Source: Vibrio sp. SCSIO 43136 (lineage in GTDB: Bacteria > Pseudomonadota > Gammaproteobacteria > Enterobacterales > Vibrionaceae). From it: 64,000 nucleotides of DNA. The notes beneath the pieces are model-generated. The model worked only from the letters and a program-made list of their open reading frames with translations. It was not told the origin of the DNA and did no database searches. Positions 31,974 to 40,183 of this stretch are shown here, in pieces. The number at the start of each line of letters is the position of its first letter. The first letter of the stretch is position 1. The position numbers and the translations under genes were made by a program. The stretch covers positions 1,860,001 to 1,924,000 of the forward strand of contig NZ_CP071848.1 in assembly GCF_023716565.1 (NCBI RefSeq), written 5' to 3'.

Positions 31974-34058
31974 CTATTGAGCGCCTGCAACCACGGTGAC
32001 TTGTGGTGTGACTTTTTGGAGGTTGTCGAGTTGCTTGCCTTGTGCTTCACCTGTAAGCACTTCGGTTTTCGCCCATGTTTCGGCGGTCTTAGCGACTTTC
32101 TCATCAATACCAGCGGCTTTGGTCATGTTATCCATCTGCTGGCTTTCTGCTTTGAGTGCTAGCTCAGAATCACGCTGTTGAAGTTTAATTACATCAATCT
32201 CCAGCTGCTTTTCTCGGTTTCGCTCTCGGAGGATTTCACCCTCAGCTTTTTTCATCTCAAGCATCATGGCAGGATCCATTTGCTGCTGTTGTGCAGCCTG
32301 CTCTGCCATTGCTTTAGTCTTCTCTTTCTCTTCGTCCGTCATTTGGGATTCAGGAATAAAGCCAGCCTGAAGCATCTGCTCACGTTTACGCTCGGAGATC
32401 TTGTCTGAATCAGGAATATCTAGGGAGCTGTAAATAATATCCCCAGCCTCTTGGATAATTGCTGGGTCTACTTCGGCCATTGCGGTTAGGCGTTGTGCTG
32501 CTTCTGCACGACGAGACTTGAATGCCTGGTCTACGTTGATTTCTACGCTGTACTTACCTCTAGAGGTGTCGTTAAGCGTGACCATCTGACCAGATTGGTA
32601 ATCAAATATCTCTTCATTAATGGTAATCACCTCATCGGTGCCATCGCTGTTAATGATCTGCAGTTGGCGCTTAGTGTCGTAGACCTTAGGGATTGCACTG
32701 ATAACCAGCTCAGTAACTCGCTTAATCATGACTGAGGTGCAGTTAAGCCAGCGAACTGTTTTGGTGTCGCCTTTGCTTATTTGCTGCTTGATAGCCTCAC
32801 CAGATTGATACATGGGGTTAGCACCCTGCATTGCTGGTGTGGTACCCGACTGCTCTAGCATGTCTTGGTTACTTGCTGCCGCTGTATTGGCTAGGTTTGG
32901 GTTAACTTGTGGCCCTGCCGTTTCGAAAGGAACCGTTCCAGCCTCTTGGTCTGGGTTGAAGAACTGCACAGGGTCAGCACTGGTATTCATGTTCTTGAGT
33001 TGTTTCTCATGACCTTTGGCTTGCTTCTTGGTCATCATCAACTTCTTGCGAGGTGCTAGTGCTCCCTCTTCAATCTCACGGCTGCGAGCGTAGTTATAAA
33101 CACGCTGTGCATCCATCAGCTTGAAGACGATGCCCGAGTAGATGAGCTTGTTCTCTACCACATCAAAGTTGCCGTAGTCAGGCACCAGTGGGATACCTAC
33201 GAATGGGAGCTCTTTCTCACCCTCTAGCCAATCACCACCATCAAAGAATCGTGAGTAAACCTTGTAAGACTTAACAGGTTTGCGACGTTCTTCGGTGATG
33301 CCTTCAGCTCTTAGCTCATCGGTAACCTTTTCAAAGTTCTCATCAACTTCATAGGTTGCCCCATTGCTCATCAATGCGATTTCTTTATCGAAAGGCTTTT
33401 TGTAGAGGTATTCTCCTACCGTTACATACTTGCGTTTATACCAGTACGTTGTGGATAGGACGTTATCCTCTACCGATTGCTTGGAACCTTCAGGCCATAG
33501 GCGTTCATACTCATCCGTTGGGATCACATGGAGCTGCCAGCCCTCATCAGCATCAGAGCCGTCCGGTTCTTCGTGAGGGCCAAGCCAAACTCTATCAACT
33601 GAGTTATTAACCTGAGTGATGAAGATGTCTTGTTCAAACCTGTCACCCTCTGCCCAGTCGGTTTTGACTCGCACAAAGTCGATACCACGGCGAATGATCC
33701 GACGAGTAGCGTTTTGGTAAATGCGTGGAGCTTTAGATAGGTTCTCAATGTAGCGAACAATACCAGCAATGGTTTTCGCTGTTTCTTTGTCAGCGCCATC
33801 ACCAGCTGGGTCGATACGGGAGGCAAACTCCATATCTTCCACCTCACCCATAATGTCCTCGATGATGGGTGATACCTTATCGAATGTGTATCGAGGGCGA
33901 CCTCCCATCTTCTGGACTACGTTCTGTTCCCACTGACCATCTTTGTCAAAGCAGAAGTGATCAGCGTCTCTTGCCTCTTGTCGTTTATCAGTTTCGGCTT
34001 CTTGCGACCTAAGCAATCGCTCCTTTACTGATTTATGATCTTCAAATCTGCTTACCAT
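31974..34058 (-). CDS. Portal protein, P22 gp1-like
   Basis: 694 residues, similar in length to P22 portal (725). Features include MVSRFEDHKSVKERLLRSQE, the N-terminal wing; RRIIRRGIDFVRVKTDWAEG; the QLKNMNTSADPVQFFNPDQE stretch; and a long C-terminal helical barrel rich in Gln, Glu and Lys (EEKEKTKAMAEQAAQQQQMD; LEMKKAEGEILRERNREKQL). It forms the dodecameric DNA entry ring and docks the terminase. Its start overlaps the end of the terminase gene by seven bases. Confidence 0.88.
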   Translation of the reverse strand: MVSRFEDHKSVKERLLRSQEAETDKRQEARDADHFCFDKDGQWEQNVVQKMGGRPRYTFDKVSPIIEDIMGEVEDMEFASRIDPAGDGADKETAKTIAGIVRYIENLSKAPRIYQNATRRIIRRGIDFVRVKTDWAEGDRFEQDIFITQVNNSVDRVWLGPHEEPDGSDADEGWQLHVIPTDEYERLWPEGSKQSVEDNVLSTTYWYKRKYVTVGEYLYKKPFDKEIALMSNGATYEVDENFEKVTDELRAEGITEERRKPVKSYKVYSRFFDGGDWLEGEKELPFVGIPLVPDYGNFDVVENKLIYSGIVFKLMDAQRVYNYARSREIEEGALAPRKKLMMTKKQAKGHEKQLKNMNTSADPVQFFNPDQEAGTVPFETAGPQVNPNLANTAAASNQDMLEQSGTTPAMQGANPMYQSGEAIKQQISKGDTKTVRWLNCTSVMIKRVTELVISAIPKVYDTKRQLQIINSDGTDEVITINEEIFDYQSGQMVTLNDTSRGKYSVEINVDQAFKSRRAEAAQRLTAMAEVDPAIIQEAGDIIYSSLDIPDSDKISERKREQMLQAGFIPESQMTDEEKEKTKAMAEQAAQQQQMDPAMMLEMKKAEGEILRERNREKQLEIDVIKLQQRDSELALKAESQQMDNMTKAAGIDEKVAKTAETWAKTEVLTGEAQGKQLDNLQKVTPQVTVVAGAQ

Positions 34059-35503
34059 AGTGAATCAAACTCTATATCTTCTGCTTCAAACTGTTCGCCA
34101 ACCTCACCAAGAGGAATAGCGAAGCGGCGCATCATGTAGCCGTAACGAACTGCATCGAGCACATCATCACGAACCTTCACAATCTTGCCTTTGTCGTCTC
34201 GGTGGTATTGATTGAACTCATCAAAGAAAGCTCGAACACCACGGAATACTTTGAACTTGCCCCGCTGGAGTCGTTCACGTATCTCATAGATACCCTGCTC
34301 TACCGAGTTACTGGTACCGTCCCAAGTTGCACGGTCAAACAGCATGTTGAACCCTGCATCTTCGTAGTGGTCTTTTTGCTGCTTGGAGTTGTCTCGACCC
34401 TTTTCATGCATCAAGCCATCATGTGGCCATGCGATAGGAACACCTTCCTGCCACGGCTTAACAGCGCCCCAAGCATCGTTTGCAGATACTCGTTCGCACT
34501 TCCAAGCGTGAGTTAGGTAGATGGTGTCTGTGTCTAGGTCGATAGCGAGGCGAATCTGGGCTTGTGGGTGATCCCAACCAAAGTCCATCCCCCCGATTAC
34601 ATGCCAGTGCTTTGGTATGTCGAAAGGCTCTACCGTGATGAAGTCTTCGCTCATATCGTAGATACGGCCATGACCAAGCATTGGGATGCCTTTGGTACGC
34701 ATATCACGTTGATGCGGTGGGAATGACTCTAGGAGCTTTTCCTTAACCGACTCAGAAAGGTGTGGAGCATCGTCCCAGCCCTTCTGCATGAACTTCTGAC
34801 CTTTGCCCGGGTTATCCATGAACTTGATAACCAAGTCGGTGCGGCCATTCTCTGGGGTAAAGGTCAAGATACCTCGACCACCTAACCCTTTATCACCTGT
34901 TGCGGTACGAGTAAGCACCTGAGGGTGAATGGCTTGGTCTCTTGGCTCCTCATCGATATGGAACCAATCAACGGAGTCACCCATCAGTGCATGTTGGCCT
35001 TGCGAGTAAGACCAGAACTGAACCGTGCTAACACCACCTGAAGCATGTTGAACTCGGACAGTTCGCATTGCACCAGGTGTGCCGGTCATCGACTCCCAAG
35101 AAAGGATCCTCTCCGGTGGAACTAAACCACCTTCAAAACCATCCTCTCCCTTGATGCCGAATATCTCCATCTGGAGAAGGTCACGGGTCTTTTCGCCTGA
35201 GTAACCCAAGCACCAGATTAACGGGGCATGTTCGAACTTGTGACCATCCCAGTCATCTGGGTAATCACCCAAGGCGTGAATCGCATCGATGTAAGTACCA
35301 GTGAAGGTCTTACCAATACGGTTAGCCGCACAGAGACATACCTCAGAGAACTCGGCGGTATTTGCAATAAACTCACGCTGCCAGCCATAGAGCATTTCGA
35401 ATACTTTCTTGTATCGAAACTTCTTTGCTCGCCTCTCACGCTCCTCAAGCAGAACTAGCAGCTCTTGCTTTTCTTGTGGTGAAAGGCCATGCGGCAACGT
35501 CAT
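34052..35503 (-). CDS. Terminase large subunit
   Basis: 483 residues. The ATPase domain carries an adenine-binding WQREF motif, Walker A as CAANRIGKTFTG (about residues 55-66) and Walker B followed by catalytic acid as DWFHIDEEPRD. The nuclease domain has MDFGWDHPQAQIRLAIDLDT with the first metal-binding Asp and DDVLDAVRYGYMMRR near the end. It pumps DNA into the procapsid and cuts concatemers; a headful mechanism is expected from P22 similarity. It is coupled to the portal gene. Confidence 0.93.
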   Translation of the reverse strand: MTLPHGLSPQEKQELLVLLEERERRAKKFRYKKVFEMLYGWQREFIANTAEFSEVCLCAANRIGKTFTGTYIDAIHALGDYPDDWDGHKFEHAPLIWCLGYSGEKTRDLLQMEIFGIKGEDGFEGGLVPPERILSWESMTGTPGAMRTVRVQHASGGVSTVQFWSYSQGQHALMGDSVDWFHIDEEPRDQAIHPQVLTRTATGDKGLGGRGILTFTPENGRTDLVIKFMDNPGKGQKFMQKGWDDAPHLSESVKEKLLESFPPHQRDMRTKGIPMLGHGRIYDMSEDFITVEPFDIPKHWHVIGGMDFGWDHPQAQIRLAIDLDTDTIYLTHAWKCERVSANDAWGAVKPWQEGVPIAWPHDGLMHEKGRDNSKQQKDHYEDAGFNMLFDRATWDGTSNSVEQGIYEIRERLQRGKFKVFRGVRAFFDEFNQYHRDDKGKIVKVRDDVLDAVRYGYMMRRFAIPLGEVGEQFEAEDIEFDSLW

Positions 35504-35566
35504 TTATGCACCGTTTATTCAGTTGTTAGGGTAAAAACCCTCAATATTTTCCACTCAAACGCCAAC

Positions 35567-36040
35567 CTATGCAGTTTTTGCGATTAGTTTTGCAATTTTG
35601 TCGTCTAGCACTTCATCCGGCATCGATGAGATCGAACCGCTGTGCTCGACTTGCTGCTTGGCTCCGTACTTCTTCGGGGCCATGCGCTCCATTACCCATT
35701 TGCGTGTATCGATGCGAAGTCTGGAGCGTTGAACGTACTCGCCGTTAATCTGGTAGCCAACACACTCGCCATCTTTGCCAGTGCGCTCCATGTAGTCGTT
35801 TGAAGCGTCATCAGCAATCTCGAACATCTCATCAAGTAAAAGTTCTTGCTGAACTTCTCGTGCCTGTGTGTACTGGGCACGAAATTCCTCGTTGCTTTGG
35901 AGCCAGCGAAGAACAGACATCTTGCTTGGGTAATATTTGCGGTCGCAGATTGATCGAAGTGATTCGCCCATCATTAGACGAATACAGATAGCTCGCCCCT
36001 TCCACACTGTGTAGCTACTTGGCCTTCCTCTCTTCTTCAT
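35567..36040 (-). CDS. Terminase small subunit
   Basis: 157 residues with an N-terminal helix-turn-helix (AICIRLMMGESLRSICDRKY YPSKMSVLRWLQSNEEFRAQ), a central oligomerisation helix (YTQAREVQQELLLDEMFEIA DDASNDYMERTG) and RLRIDTRKWVMERMAPKKYG, the classic end of small terminases of this class. It recognises the pac site and stimulates the large subunit. In P22 the pac site lies inside the small subunit gene; I could not identify pac here by eye. Confidence 0.9.
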   Translation of the reverse strand: MKKRGRPSSYTVWKGRAICIRLMMGESLRSICDRKYYPSKMSVLRWLQSNEEFRAQYTQAREVQQELLLDEMFEIADDASNDYMERTGKDGECVGYQINGEYVQRSRLRIDTRKWVMERMAPKKYGAKQQVEHSGSISSMPDEVLDDKIAKLIAKTA

Positions 36041-36057
36041 ATCAACCTGCCTTAAAT

Positions 36058-36086
36058 AAGAAACCCGCCACTAGGACGGGTTGGTG
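36058..36086 (-). terminator. Possible intrinsic terminator before terS
   Basis: Minus strand: AACCCGTC-CTAGT-GGCGGGTT followed by TCTTATTT. The stem is good, the T-run interrupted. Confidence 0.45.
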
Positions 36087-36100
36087 TGTTTGGGTTACCG

Positions 36101-36328
36101 CTAGGCTGCGCCCTCATTAAGCAAGTTCCAACGAACCAGCGCCTTATCAGCAGCTACTGAAGCTGCAGAGGAGATGTCGTGGTTTACTTCTGGCAACGCT
36201 TCCTCGTAAGCGAGTTTGAAAACGTCATATTTGTTCTGAGTGTCAGCAACGAATGCATGAGCTATTCGATAAGCCTCAATGTCGTTATTGAGCAGCTGCA
36301 ATAGTGTGAATCGTAGAGCGAAATCCAT
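36101..36328 (-). CDS. Phage protein of unknown function (75 aa)
   Basis: All-helical small protein (MDFALRFTLLQLLNNDIEAY RIAHAFVADTQNKYDVFKLA) located between the lysis cassette and terminase genes. ATG at 36328 follows TTAGGAGGCAAACC, a strong ribosome binding site. No known motif. Confidence 0.65.
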   Translation of the reverse strand: MDFALRFTLLQLLNNDIEAYRIAHAFVADTQNKYDVFKLAYEEALPEVNHDISSAASVAADKALVRWNLLNEGAA

Positions 36329-36338
36329 GGTTTGCCTC

Positions 36339-36749
36339 CTAAGTTAGTTTTGCTCGAACAAAGCAGTCTTTGGCTTCAAGCAACTTGCGAAGACCAGCGC
36401 TTTTCTCCGCACCATCAGGCAGTGCGTCCATGATCCTGGCTAGTTGGCCAAGTGGCTTGCTGACTTCTTGAAGATGTGGTGGTAGATGCTCATACTTGAA
36501 GAGCGCCATGATGCCGCTTTCGTTGTCATCAACATCAGCATAAGCTCGCTCAAACACATCCTTAGGTGACCATGAGATATAGCCTTTATGGTCTGGGTGG
36601 TTAGATTCGCCGCCGTCTAGGTACTCGACCAAATAACCCTGGTCTTCGCCGTTCTCGTCTTCTGGTAGTTTCCAGCCACGGTATTGGCTGTATGCCAGGC
36701 GATTCATTGGAATGGCCTGAATCTCTTTAATCCCGATGAACTTTTCCAT
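36339..36749 (-). CDS. Phage protein of unknown function (136 aa), Gp49/DUF-type
   Basis: The N-terminal half contains GYLVEYLDGGESNHPDHKGY ISWSPKDVFERAY, a pattern seen in many small phage proteins annotated only as conserved hypothetical. The C-terminal half (FKYEHLPPHLQEVSKPLGQL; LPDGAEKSAGLRKLLEAKDC FVRA) matches another common small phage module, so the gene may be a fusion of two such modules. ATG at 36749 follows AGGAGCACCA. Its location is between lysis and packaging genes. Confidence 0.65.
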   Translation of the reverse strand: MEKFIGIKEIQAIPMNRLAYSQYRGWKLPEDENGEDQGYLVEYLDGGESNHPDHKGYISWSPKDVFERAYADVDDNESGIMALFKYEHLPPHLQEVSKPLGQLARIMDALPDGAEKSAGLRKLLEAKDCFVRAKLT

Positions 36750-36846
36750 TGGTGCTCCTATTGATGATTAGTTGATTAGCTTTATCGAGAGCCCTCGTTG
36801 GAAGGCTCTCTGTAAAGCGTTGCATCTCGAATCCTGTATTAACCAC

Positions 36847-37110
36847 CTAGCCAGGTCTTGTCTGGTGGTAGTCAATGCAGTCGTTTAAGTCCTCGATGTA
36901 GAGCTGAAGGTTAGTGAATGACTTATCTGTGTAGTAAACACCACCACCTTCTACCTCGTACCACTCAAGAACTGGAGCAGTTGGCTTACACTCAATCGGA
37001 TGAATCGCTTTGAAAGCCGTAGCTGTCATCGTCGCTGCCGATTGACACCCTGCCAGAGCTGCGGCCAAAGCGACGCTTGTGGGAAATATAAGGGTCACGC
37101 TTAATCTCAT
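36847..37110 (-). CDS. o-spanin (Rz1-like) lipoprotein
   Basis: 87 residues. A signal peptide ends in the lipobox LAGC (ALAAALAGCQSAATMTATAF), so the mature protein is an outer-membrane lipoprotein. The start lies inside the upstream Rz-like gene in another reading frame, overlapping it by 119 bases. Overlapping frames of this kind are the hallmark of Rz/Rz1 pairs. With the i-spanin it disrupts the outer membrane at the final lysis step. Confidence 0.8.
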   Translation of the reverse strand: MRLSVTLIFPTSVALAAALAGCQSAATMTATAFKAIHPIECKPTAPVLEWYEVEGGGVYYTDKSFTNLQLYIEDLNDCIDYHQTRPG

Positions 37111-37222
37111 CCCGCTCTTGCTCCTGCTGTTCTAACTGCTGTTTGAGTTTGCGCTGTTCCAAATAGTTAATTAGCTTCAACACCAATTGACCGATAACAG
37201 GGACAGCTTTTAGCCACTTCAT
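36992..37222 (-). CDS. i-spanin (Rz-like), short (76 aa)
   Basis: The N-terminal hydrophobic segment (MKWLKAVPVIGQLVLKLINY LE) is followed by a charged coiled coil (QRKLKQQLEQQEQERDEIKR), the i-spanin layout. It is shorter than lambda Rz (153 residues) and its C-terminus shares DNA with the Rz1-like lipoprotein. It overlaps the preceding membrane protein gene by four bases. Confidence 0.7.
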   Translation of the reverse strand: MKWLKAVPVIGQLVLKLINYLEQRKLKQQLEQQEQERDEIKRDPYISHKRRFGRSSGRVSIGSDDDSYGFQSDSSD

Positions 37223-37497
37223 GGGCTACCTACGTTCTTAGAGTGCTTGTAGTTACCAGCGAGAAAGTCCCAAGCCACTACAGCCCACCAAGGCCACCGT
37301 CGCTTAAACCCCTCTGGTAACTGCGCATCGATGTGAGCAACCGCCGTTACTACTGCACCAAGTGCGCCTAATACCGTTAACACCCATGAGGGAGTGTCAG
37401 GCGGCGGGGCTGCACCAGTGGAAGCAATAGCCACAGAAGCAAACAAGACTGCTGATAGTGCCGTCATAGCTGCAAAGAACTGCGTTAGTAATTTCAT
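37219..37497 (-). CDS. Small membrane protein of the lysis cassette, holin or antiholin candidate (92 aa)
   Basis: The N-terminal hydrophobic segment (LTQFFAAMTALSAVLFASVA) may be a membrane anchor or signal. A second segment (SWVLTVLGALGAVVTAVAHI) follows, then a basic WPWWAVVAWDFLAGNYKHSK tail. It lies between endolysin and spanin genes, after a terminator. The cassette has another holin-like gene at 38019, so one of the two is probably an antiholin or pinholin partner. Confidence 0.65.
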   Translation of the reverse strand: MKLLTQFFAAMTALSAVLFASVAIASTGAAPPPDTPSWVLTVLGALGAVVTAVAHIDAQLPEGFKRRWPWWAVVAWDFLAGNYKHSKNVGSP

Positions 37498-37511
37498 TGT
37501 GTCCCTCCAAT

Positions 37512-37535
37512 AAAAAAGGCGACCGATTGGCCGCC
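37512..37535 (-). terminator. Intrinsic terminator after the endolysin gene
   Basis: Minus strand: GGCGGCC-AATC-GGTCGCC followed by TTTTTT. Confidence 0.8.
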
Positions 37536-37537
37536 TG

Positions 37538-38029
37538 TTAAGTAAATAGTTCCTTGGGGAAGTGTTCGACGAACTCGGATACTGTTCCCTTCCCTAATGG
37601 TGTGTTGTAGTGCGTTTTCCAGTAATGTCCCAACGCCGCAATATCGCCTGCCTTTGGTAGTGGCTCTCGCTTGCGTCGATAGTGAATGCGACACATAGCC
37701 ACCATGTAGGCCAAGTTGGTTACTAACTCCAAGTGAGATGGTGAGCGTTGACCACCAAAGCTGCGCATGTTTACCACGCTACCCAGTTCGGAGACTTTCT
37801 CTGCCAGTACTGGCTTGTAGTTGAGGTAGTGAAGCCAAATGTCATCATGCGTTGACGGCTCCATCTGAGCCAAACCAAGTGCGGGGCCACTACCAAGCTG
37901 CTTGATGTACTTACCACGGCTCTCTTGGGCAATGGTTCCCATCACCAGCTGCTCCGCTGATGCGCTATGCATACCCAATTTCTTCAAAGTAGGTCGCACG
38001 ACCTCTTCTAGTAACTGCTTAAGATCCAT
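37538..38029 (-). CDS. Endolysin, transglycosylase-type
   Basis: 163 residues with the lytic transglycosylase pattern. A catalytic Glu lies in MGTIAQESRGKYIKQLGSGP, followed by ALGLAQMEPSTHDDIWLHYL and, later, NLAYMVAMCRIHYRRKREPL and ALGHYWKTHYNTPLGKGTVS. It lacks a signal peptide or anchor, so release through a holin is expected. It overlaps the upstream holin gene by 11 bases. Confidence 0.85.
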   Translation of the reverse strand: MDLKQLLEEVVRPTLKKLGMHSASAEQLVMGTIAQESRGKYIKQLGSGPALGLAQMEPSTHDDIWLHYLNYKPVLAEKVSELGSVVNMRSFGGQRSPSHLELVTNLAYMVAMCRIHYRRKREPLPKAGDIAALGHYWKTHYNTPLGKGTVSEFVEHFPKELFT

Positions 38030-38246
38030 CTTTCTTCCCTGTTGGCCGCTTTAATGCCGCCCTTGCTGATAGTACCGCTACACCAATACCCACAATCGTT
38101 AGTAAGTCACCCGCATAAAGTGCGTACTCACCAAAATCAATCAGCACAGCTCGCATGATCGATGGTGGGTTGGTTGTCATCTGGTGTGCTACTGCTGCTG
38201 AGCTTACGCCCGACACCATAGCTGTTGCTGTCGCAGTGTTAGACAT
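38019..38246 (-). CDS. Holin-like membrane protein (75 aa)
   Basis: Start ATG at 38246 follows TTGGGGTTCTT. The protein begins MSNTATATAMVSGVSSAAVA and has a central segment (FGEYALYAGDLLTIVGIGVA VLSARAAL) and a basic end (KRPTGKKDGS). It is the first gene after the late promoter and its two terminators, which is the lambda S position. A longer upstream frame runs through the terminator hairpins and is not credible. Confidence 0.75.
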   Translation of the reverse strand: MSNTATATAMVSGVSSAAVAHQMTTNPPSIMRAVLIDFGEYALYAGDLLTIVGIGVAVLSARAALKRPTGKKDGS

Positions 38247-38262
38247 AAGAACCCCAAAAACG

Positions 38263-38287
38263 AAAAAGCCCCTCAATGTGAGGGGCT
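38263..38287 (-). terminator. Late leader terminator 2 (tR'-like)
   Basis: Minus strand: GCCCCTCA-CAT-TGAGGGGC followed by TTTTTCG. It lies between the late promoter and the first lysis gene. Nearly the same hairpin occurs at 43769-43793. Confidence 0.85.
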
Positions 38288-38298
38288 GTATTAGATAC

Positions 38299-38326
38299 AA
38301 AAAAGGCCCAGTCCGAAAACTGAGCC
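38299..38326 (-). terminator. Late leader terminator 1 (tR'-like)
   Basis: Minus strand: GGCTCAG-TTTTCGGA-CTGGGCC followed by TTTTTTG. With terminator 2 it would block late transcription until Q modifies the polymerase. Confidence 0.85.
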
Positions 38327-38370
38327 TATATAATTCTGTGTTGGATTCACTAAACCCCAACGTGACATAA

Positions 38371-38399
38371 ATTATGCACTTTTCGGCCGACCAAATCAA
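38371..38399 (-). promoter_or_regulatory. Late promoter pR'-like
   Basis: Minus strand: TTGATT (38399-38394), a 17-base spacer and CATAAT (38376-38371). It lies just downstream of the Q gene and about 45 bases before the first of two terminators, the arrangement of lambdoid late promoters. The Q binding site is expected to overlap it but is not identifiable by eye. Confidence 0.75.
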
Positions 38400-38448
38400 C
38401 ACTAAATCTGTGGATAACTTTAATTAAATCAATATCTTCATCACACTT

Positions 38449-38838
38449 TTAAGCTGCATCACATAATCCGAGCAAATATCCCCCACATGCAGCAGCTGCA
38501 ACCTCAATTTGAGACTTGAGAACAGTAACACTAGGTGGCTTTTTACCCTCTCCTCCCATTGCTTTGCATTTGGTATAGACACCCATCCAATCCGCATGGA
38601 TGGTTTTCGCAGATTTCCCTCTCACAAAATGCTGATACAACAAGAATGGGTAATTCTCGTTTAGCGTCTTGGTTCTGGCTACTGCCTTATCAACAAGGAA
38701 TGCTTCCTCGATCTGGTCACTGGTAAGGTTAGCCTCTTGGTCATAGTCAGCAAGTGGGCAATGGTATCCTGTTCCGGTGGCATTGCTTGCCCACTTTCCC
38801 CAATTCCTTAGCATCTTGTGTAGTTCGGGTTCTTCCAT
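38449..38838 (-). CDS. Late-gene antiterminator Q
   Basis: 129 residues beginning MEEPELHKMLRNWGKWASNA, then LTSDQIEEAFLVDKAVARTK and NYPFLLYQHFVRGKSAKTIH, as in the phage antitermination Q family (helix-turn-helix near residue 80). The start at 38838 is set by AAGGAGGTGGCG and shares the TGATG junction with the ninG stop. A promoter and two terminators directly downstream supply its expected target. It lets RNA polymerase transcribe the lysis and virion genes. Confidence 0.85.
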   Translation of the reverse strand: MEEPELHKMLRNWGKWASNATGTGYHCPLADYDQEANLTSDQIEEAFLVDKAVARTKTLNENYPFLLYQHFVRGKSAKTIHADWMGVYTKCKAMGGEGKKPPSVTVLKSQIEVAAAACGGYLLGLCDAA

Positions 38839-39434
38839 CACGCCACCTCCTTGTATCTCTGTTCCAGCTCCTTGCACATAGCCTTAAACTTCGCAATCTC
38901 TGCCTTGATGGAGTCAATGGTTGGATATTGCTCCTTTAGGCTTGGATGCTTGCCGTTAAGCCAGTCAACCTTGTCCTGTCCGTACTTGGCTATCAAGAAC
39001 TCTTGATACTCCAAGCGCATTCCAGAGCCATGCAGGTTACATTTAACCGAGCATTGTTTGTGGATGTTCATCAACTCAAAGCGAGTCTCTGGTGATGCGC
39101 CACGAGTTCGAAAATGCCCGGCATCGTACTTGATGTTTGGGTTTGTGGTACCGCAGGTGCAGCACGGTTCATTTCGGTCACGTAGGCGAACGTATTTGTT
39201 TACCCACTTTTGGAGGTCATCGAGCCACTGAGTGCGAGTTTTGAGAGCCTGTTTGCGCTCTTTCAGGTTGCGGCGTTTTTCCCGCTCAACCTTGACCTGT
39301 TCACGCTTATTACGCTTTTCGACCTTGGCCTTGCCAAATTCACGAGCACACTTAATCGAGCACACTTGTTGAGTTGATCGGTAGGTTCGCTCGAAAGGCT
39401 TGCCGCACTGTTTACAGATTGGTTGTTTCGCCAT
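38838..39434 (-). CDS. ninG: NinG (Rap) recombination nuclease
   Basis: 198 residues. An N-terminal zinc ribbon (CKQCGKPFERTYRSTQQVC S IKCAREFGKA) is followed by a basic coiled region. The core (RNEPCCTCGTTNPNIKYDAG HFRTRG, then LMNIHKQCSVKCNLHGSGMR LEYQ) is the NinG/Rap domain. In lambda, Rap is a Holliday-junction endonuclease aiding Red recombination. It follows ninB and precedes Q, as in lambdoid nin regions. Confidence 0.9.
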   Translation of the reverse strand: MAKQPICKQCGKPFERTYRSTQQVCSIKCAREFGKAKVEKRNKREQVKVEREKRRNLKERKQALKTRTQWLDDLQKWVNKYVRLRDRNEPCCTCGTTNPNIKYDAGHFRTRGASPETRFELMNIHKQCSVKCNLHGSGMRLEYQEFLIAKYGQDKVDWLNGKHPSLKEQYPTIDSIKAEIAKFKAMCKELEQRYKEVA

Positions 39435-39473
39435 GCTTACACCTCACTCATACCAGGGGCTGAATTAGCTAGA

Positions 39474-39923
39474 TTACTGACACTGTGCATTCATCAACTC
39501 CCTGTATTCACATTCAGCCGGAATTTCTATTCGACAACCAATCGACTCAGACCACTCTAGAATCGCCGTGGTGAAGTGAAACGCCTCACCCCTGTCTAGG
39601 TTCGAAGTTTTACGTAAAACACTTCTAACGAGCTTCTGACCCGTCTCTACGTCGATGTATTGTTTCTCATGCCACCCTAAGAATTTATTCTTGAGGTTCT
39701 CTTTGACGAATGCGGGTGTCCATTCCTCTCGACCTCGACTGATTAGAAACTTACTAATCTTCTCGTAAATCACATGCTGGAAAGCGTTCTGTGACAAGCT
39801 GCGCCTCCCGTACTGGGTAAGCTTGGTTTTAATCGGCTTGTTGCTGCTCTCAAAGTGATCGTGGATGTACGATACAATTTGAGTCAGCTCTTCCGTGTTG
39901 CGGATTAAGAACTCTTGAGCCAT
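39474..39923 (-). CDS. ninB: NinB (Orf) recombination mediator
   Basis: 149 residues with the NinB hallmark RRSLSQNAFQHVIYEKISKF LISRG, then FVKENLKNKFLGWHEKQYID and RGEAFHFTTAILEWSESIGC RIEIPAECEYRELM. Lambda Orf binds single-stranded DNA and SSB and helps load annealing proteins. That fits with the Rad52-like protein and SSB encoded on the other arm. I prefer the ATG at 39923, preceded by GAGAGGGG, over an earlier ATG at 39947 that overlaps the upstream stop. Confidence 0.85.
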   Translation of the reverse strand: MAQEFLIRNTEELTQIVSYIHDHFESSNKPIKTKLTQYGRRSLSQNAFQHVIYEKISKFLISRGREEWTPAFVKENLKNKFLGWHEKQYIDVETGQKLVRSVLRKTSNLDRGEAFHFTTAILEWSESIGCRIEIPAECEYRELMNAQCQ

Positions 39924-39939
39924 TACAAACACCCCTCTC

Positions 39940-40134
39940 TCATGCACTCACCACTAAGCGTTTTTCACTATCCACGGCGATGATCGCCAGCTTGATTCCC
40001 ATAAAGCTCGGCTCATTGCCAGCAAACTCCACACACTGTGCAACAGCTCGGTAGAAGTTTTTCTCAGGCTCTAAAGGCAAAGGCTTTCTCACTGCCATGC
40101 ATATACTGTTTGAATACCACTGAACTTGACTCAT
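39940..40134 (-). CDS. Phage protein of unknown function (64 aa)
   Basis: MSQVQWYSNSICMAVRKPLP to VVSA; no known motif. ATG at 40134 has AGCAGGAGGCTGT before it, an excellent binding site. It lies between the P-like and ninB genes. Confidence 0.6.
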   Translation of the reverse strand: MSQVQWYSNSICMAVRKPLPLEPEKNFYRAVAQCVEFAGNEPSFMGIKLAIIAVDSEKRLVVSA

Positions 40135-40183
40135 ACAGCCTCCTGCTTACCGAACCGCACCATTGCGTTGAATCCATCCATGG

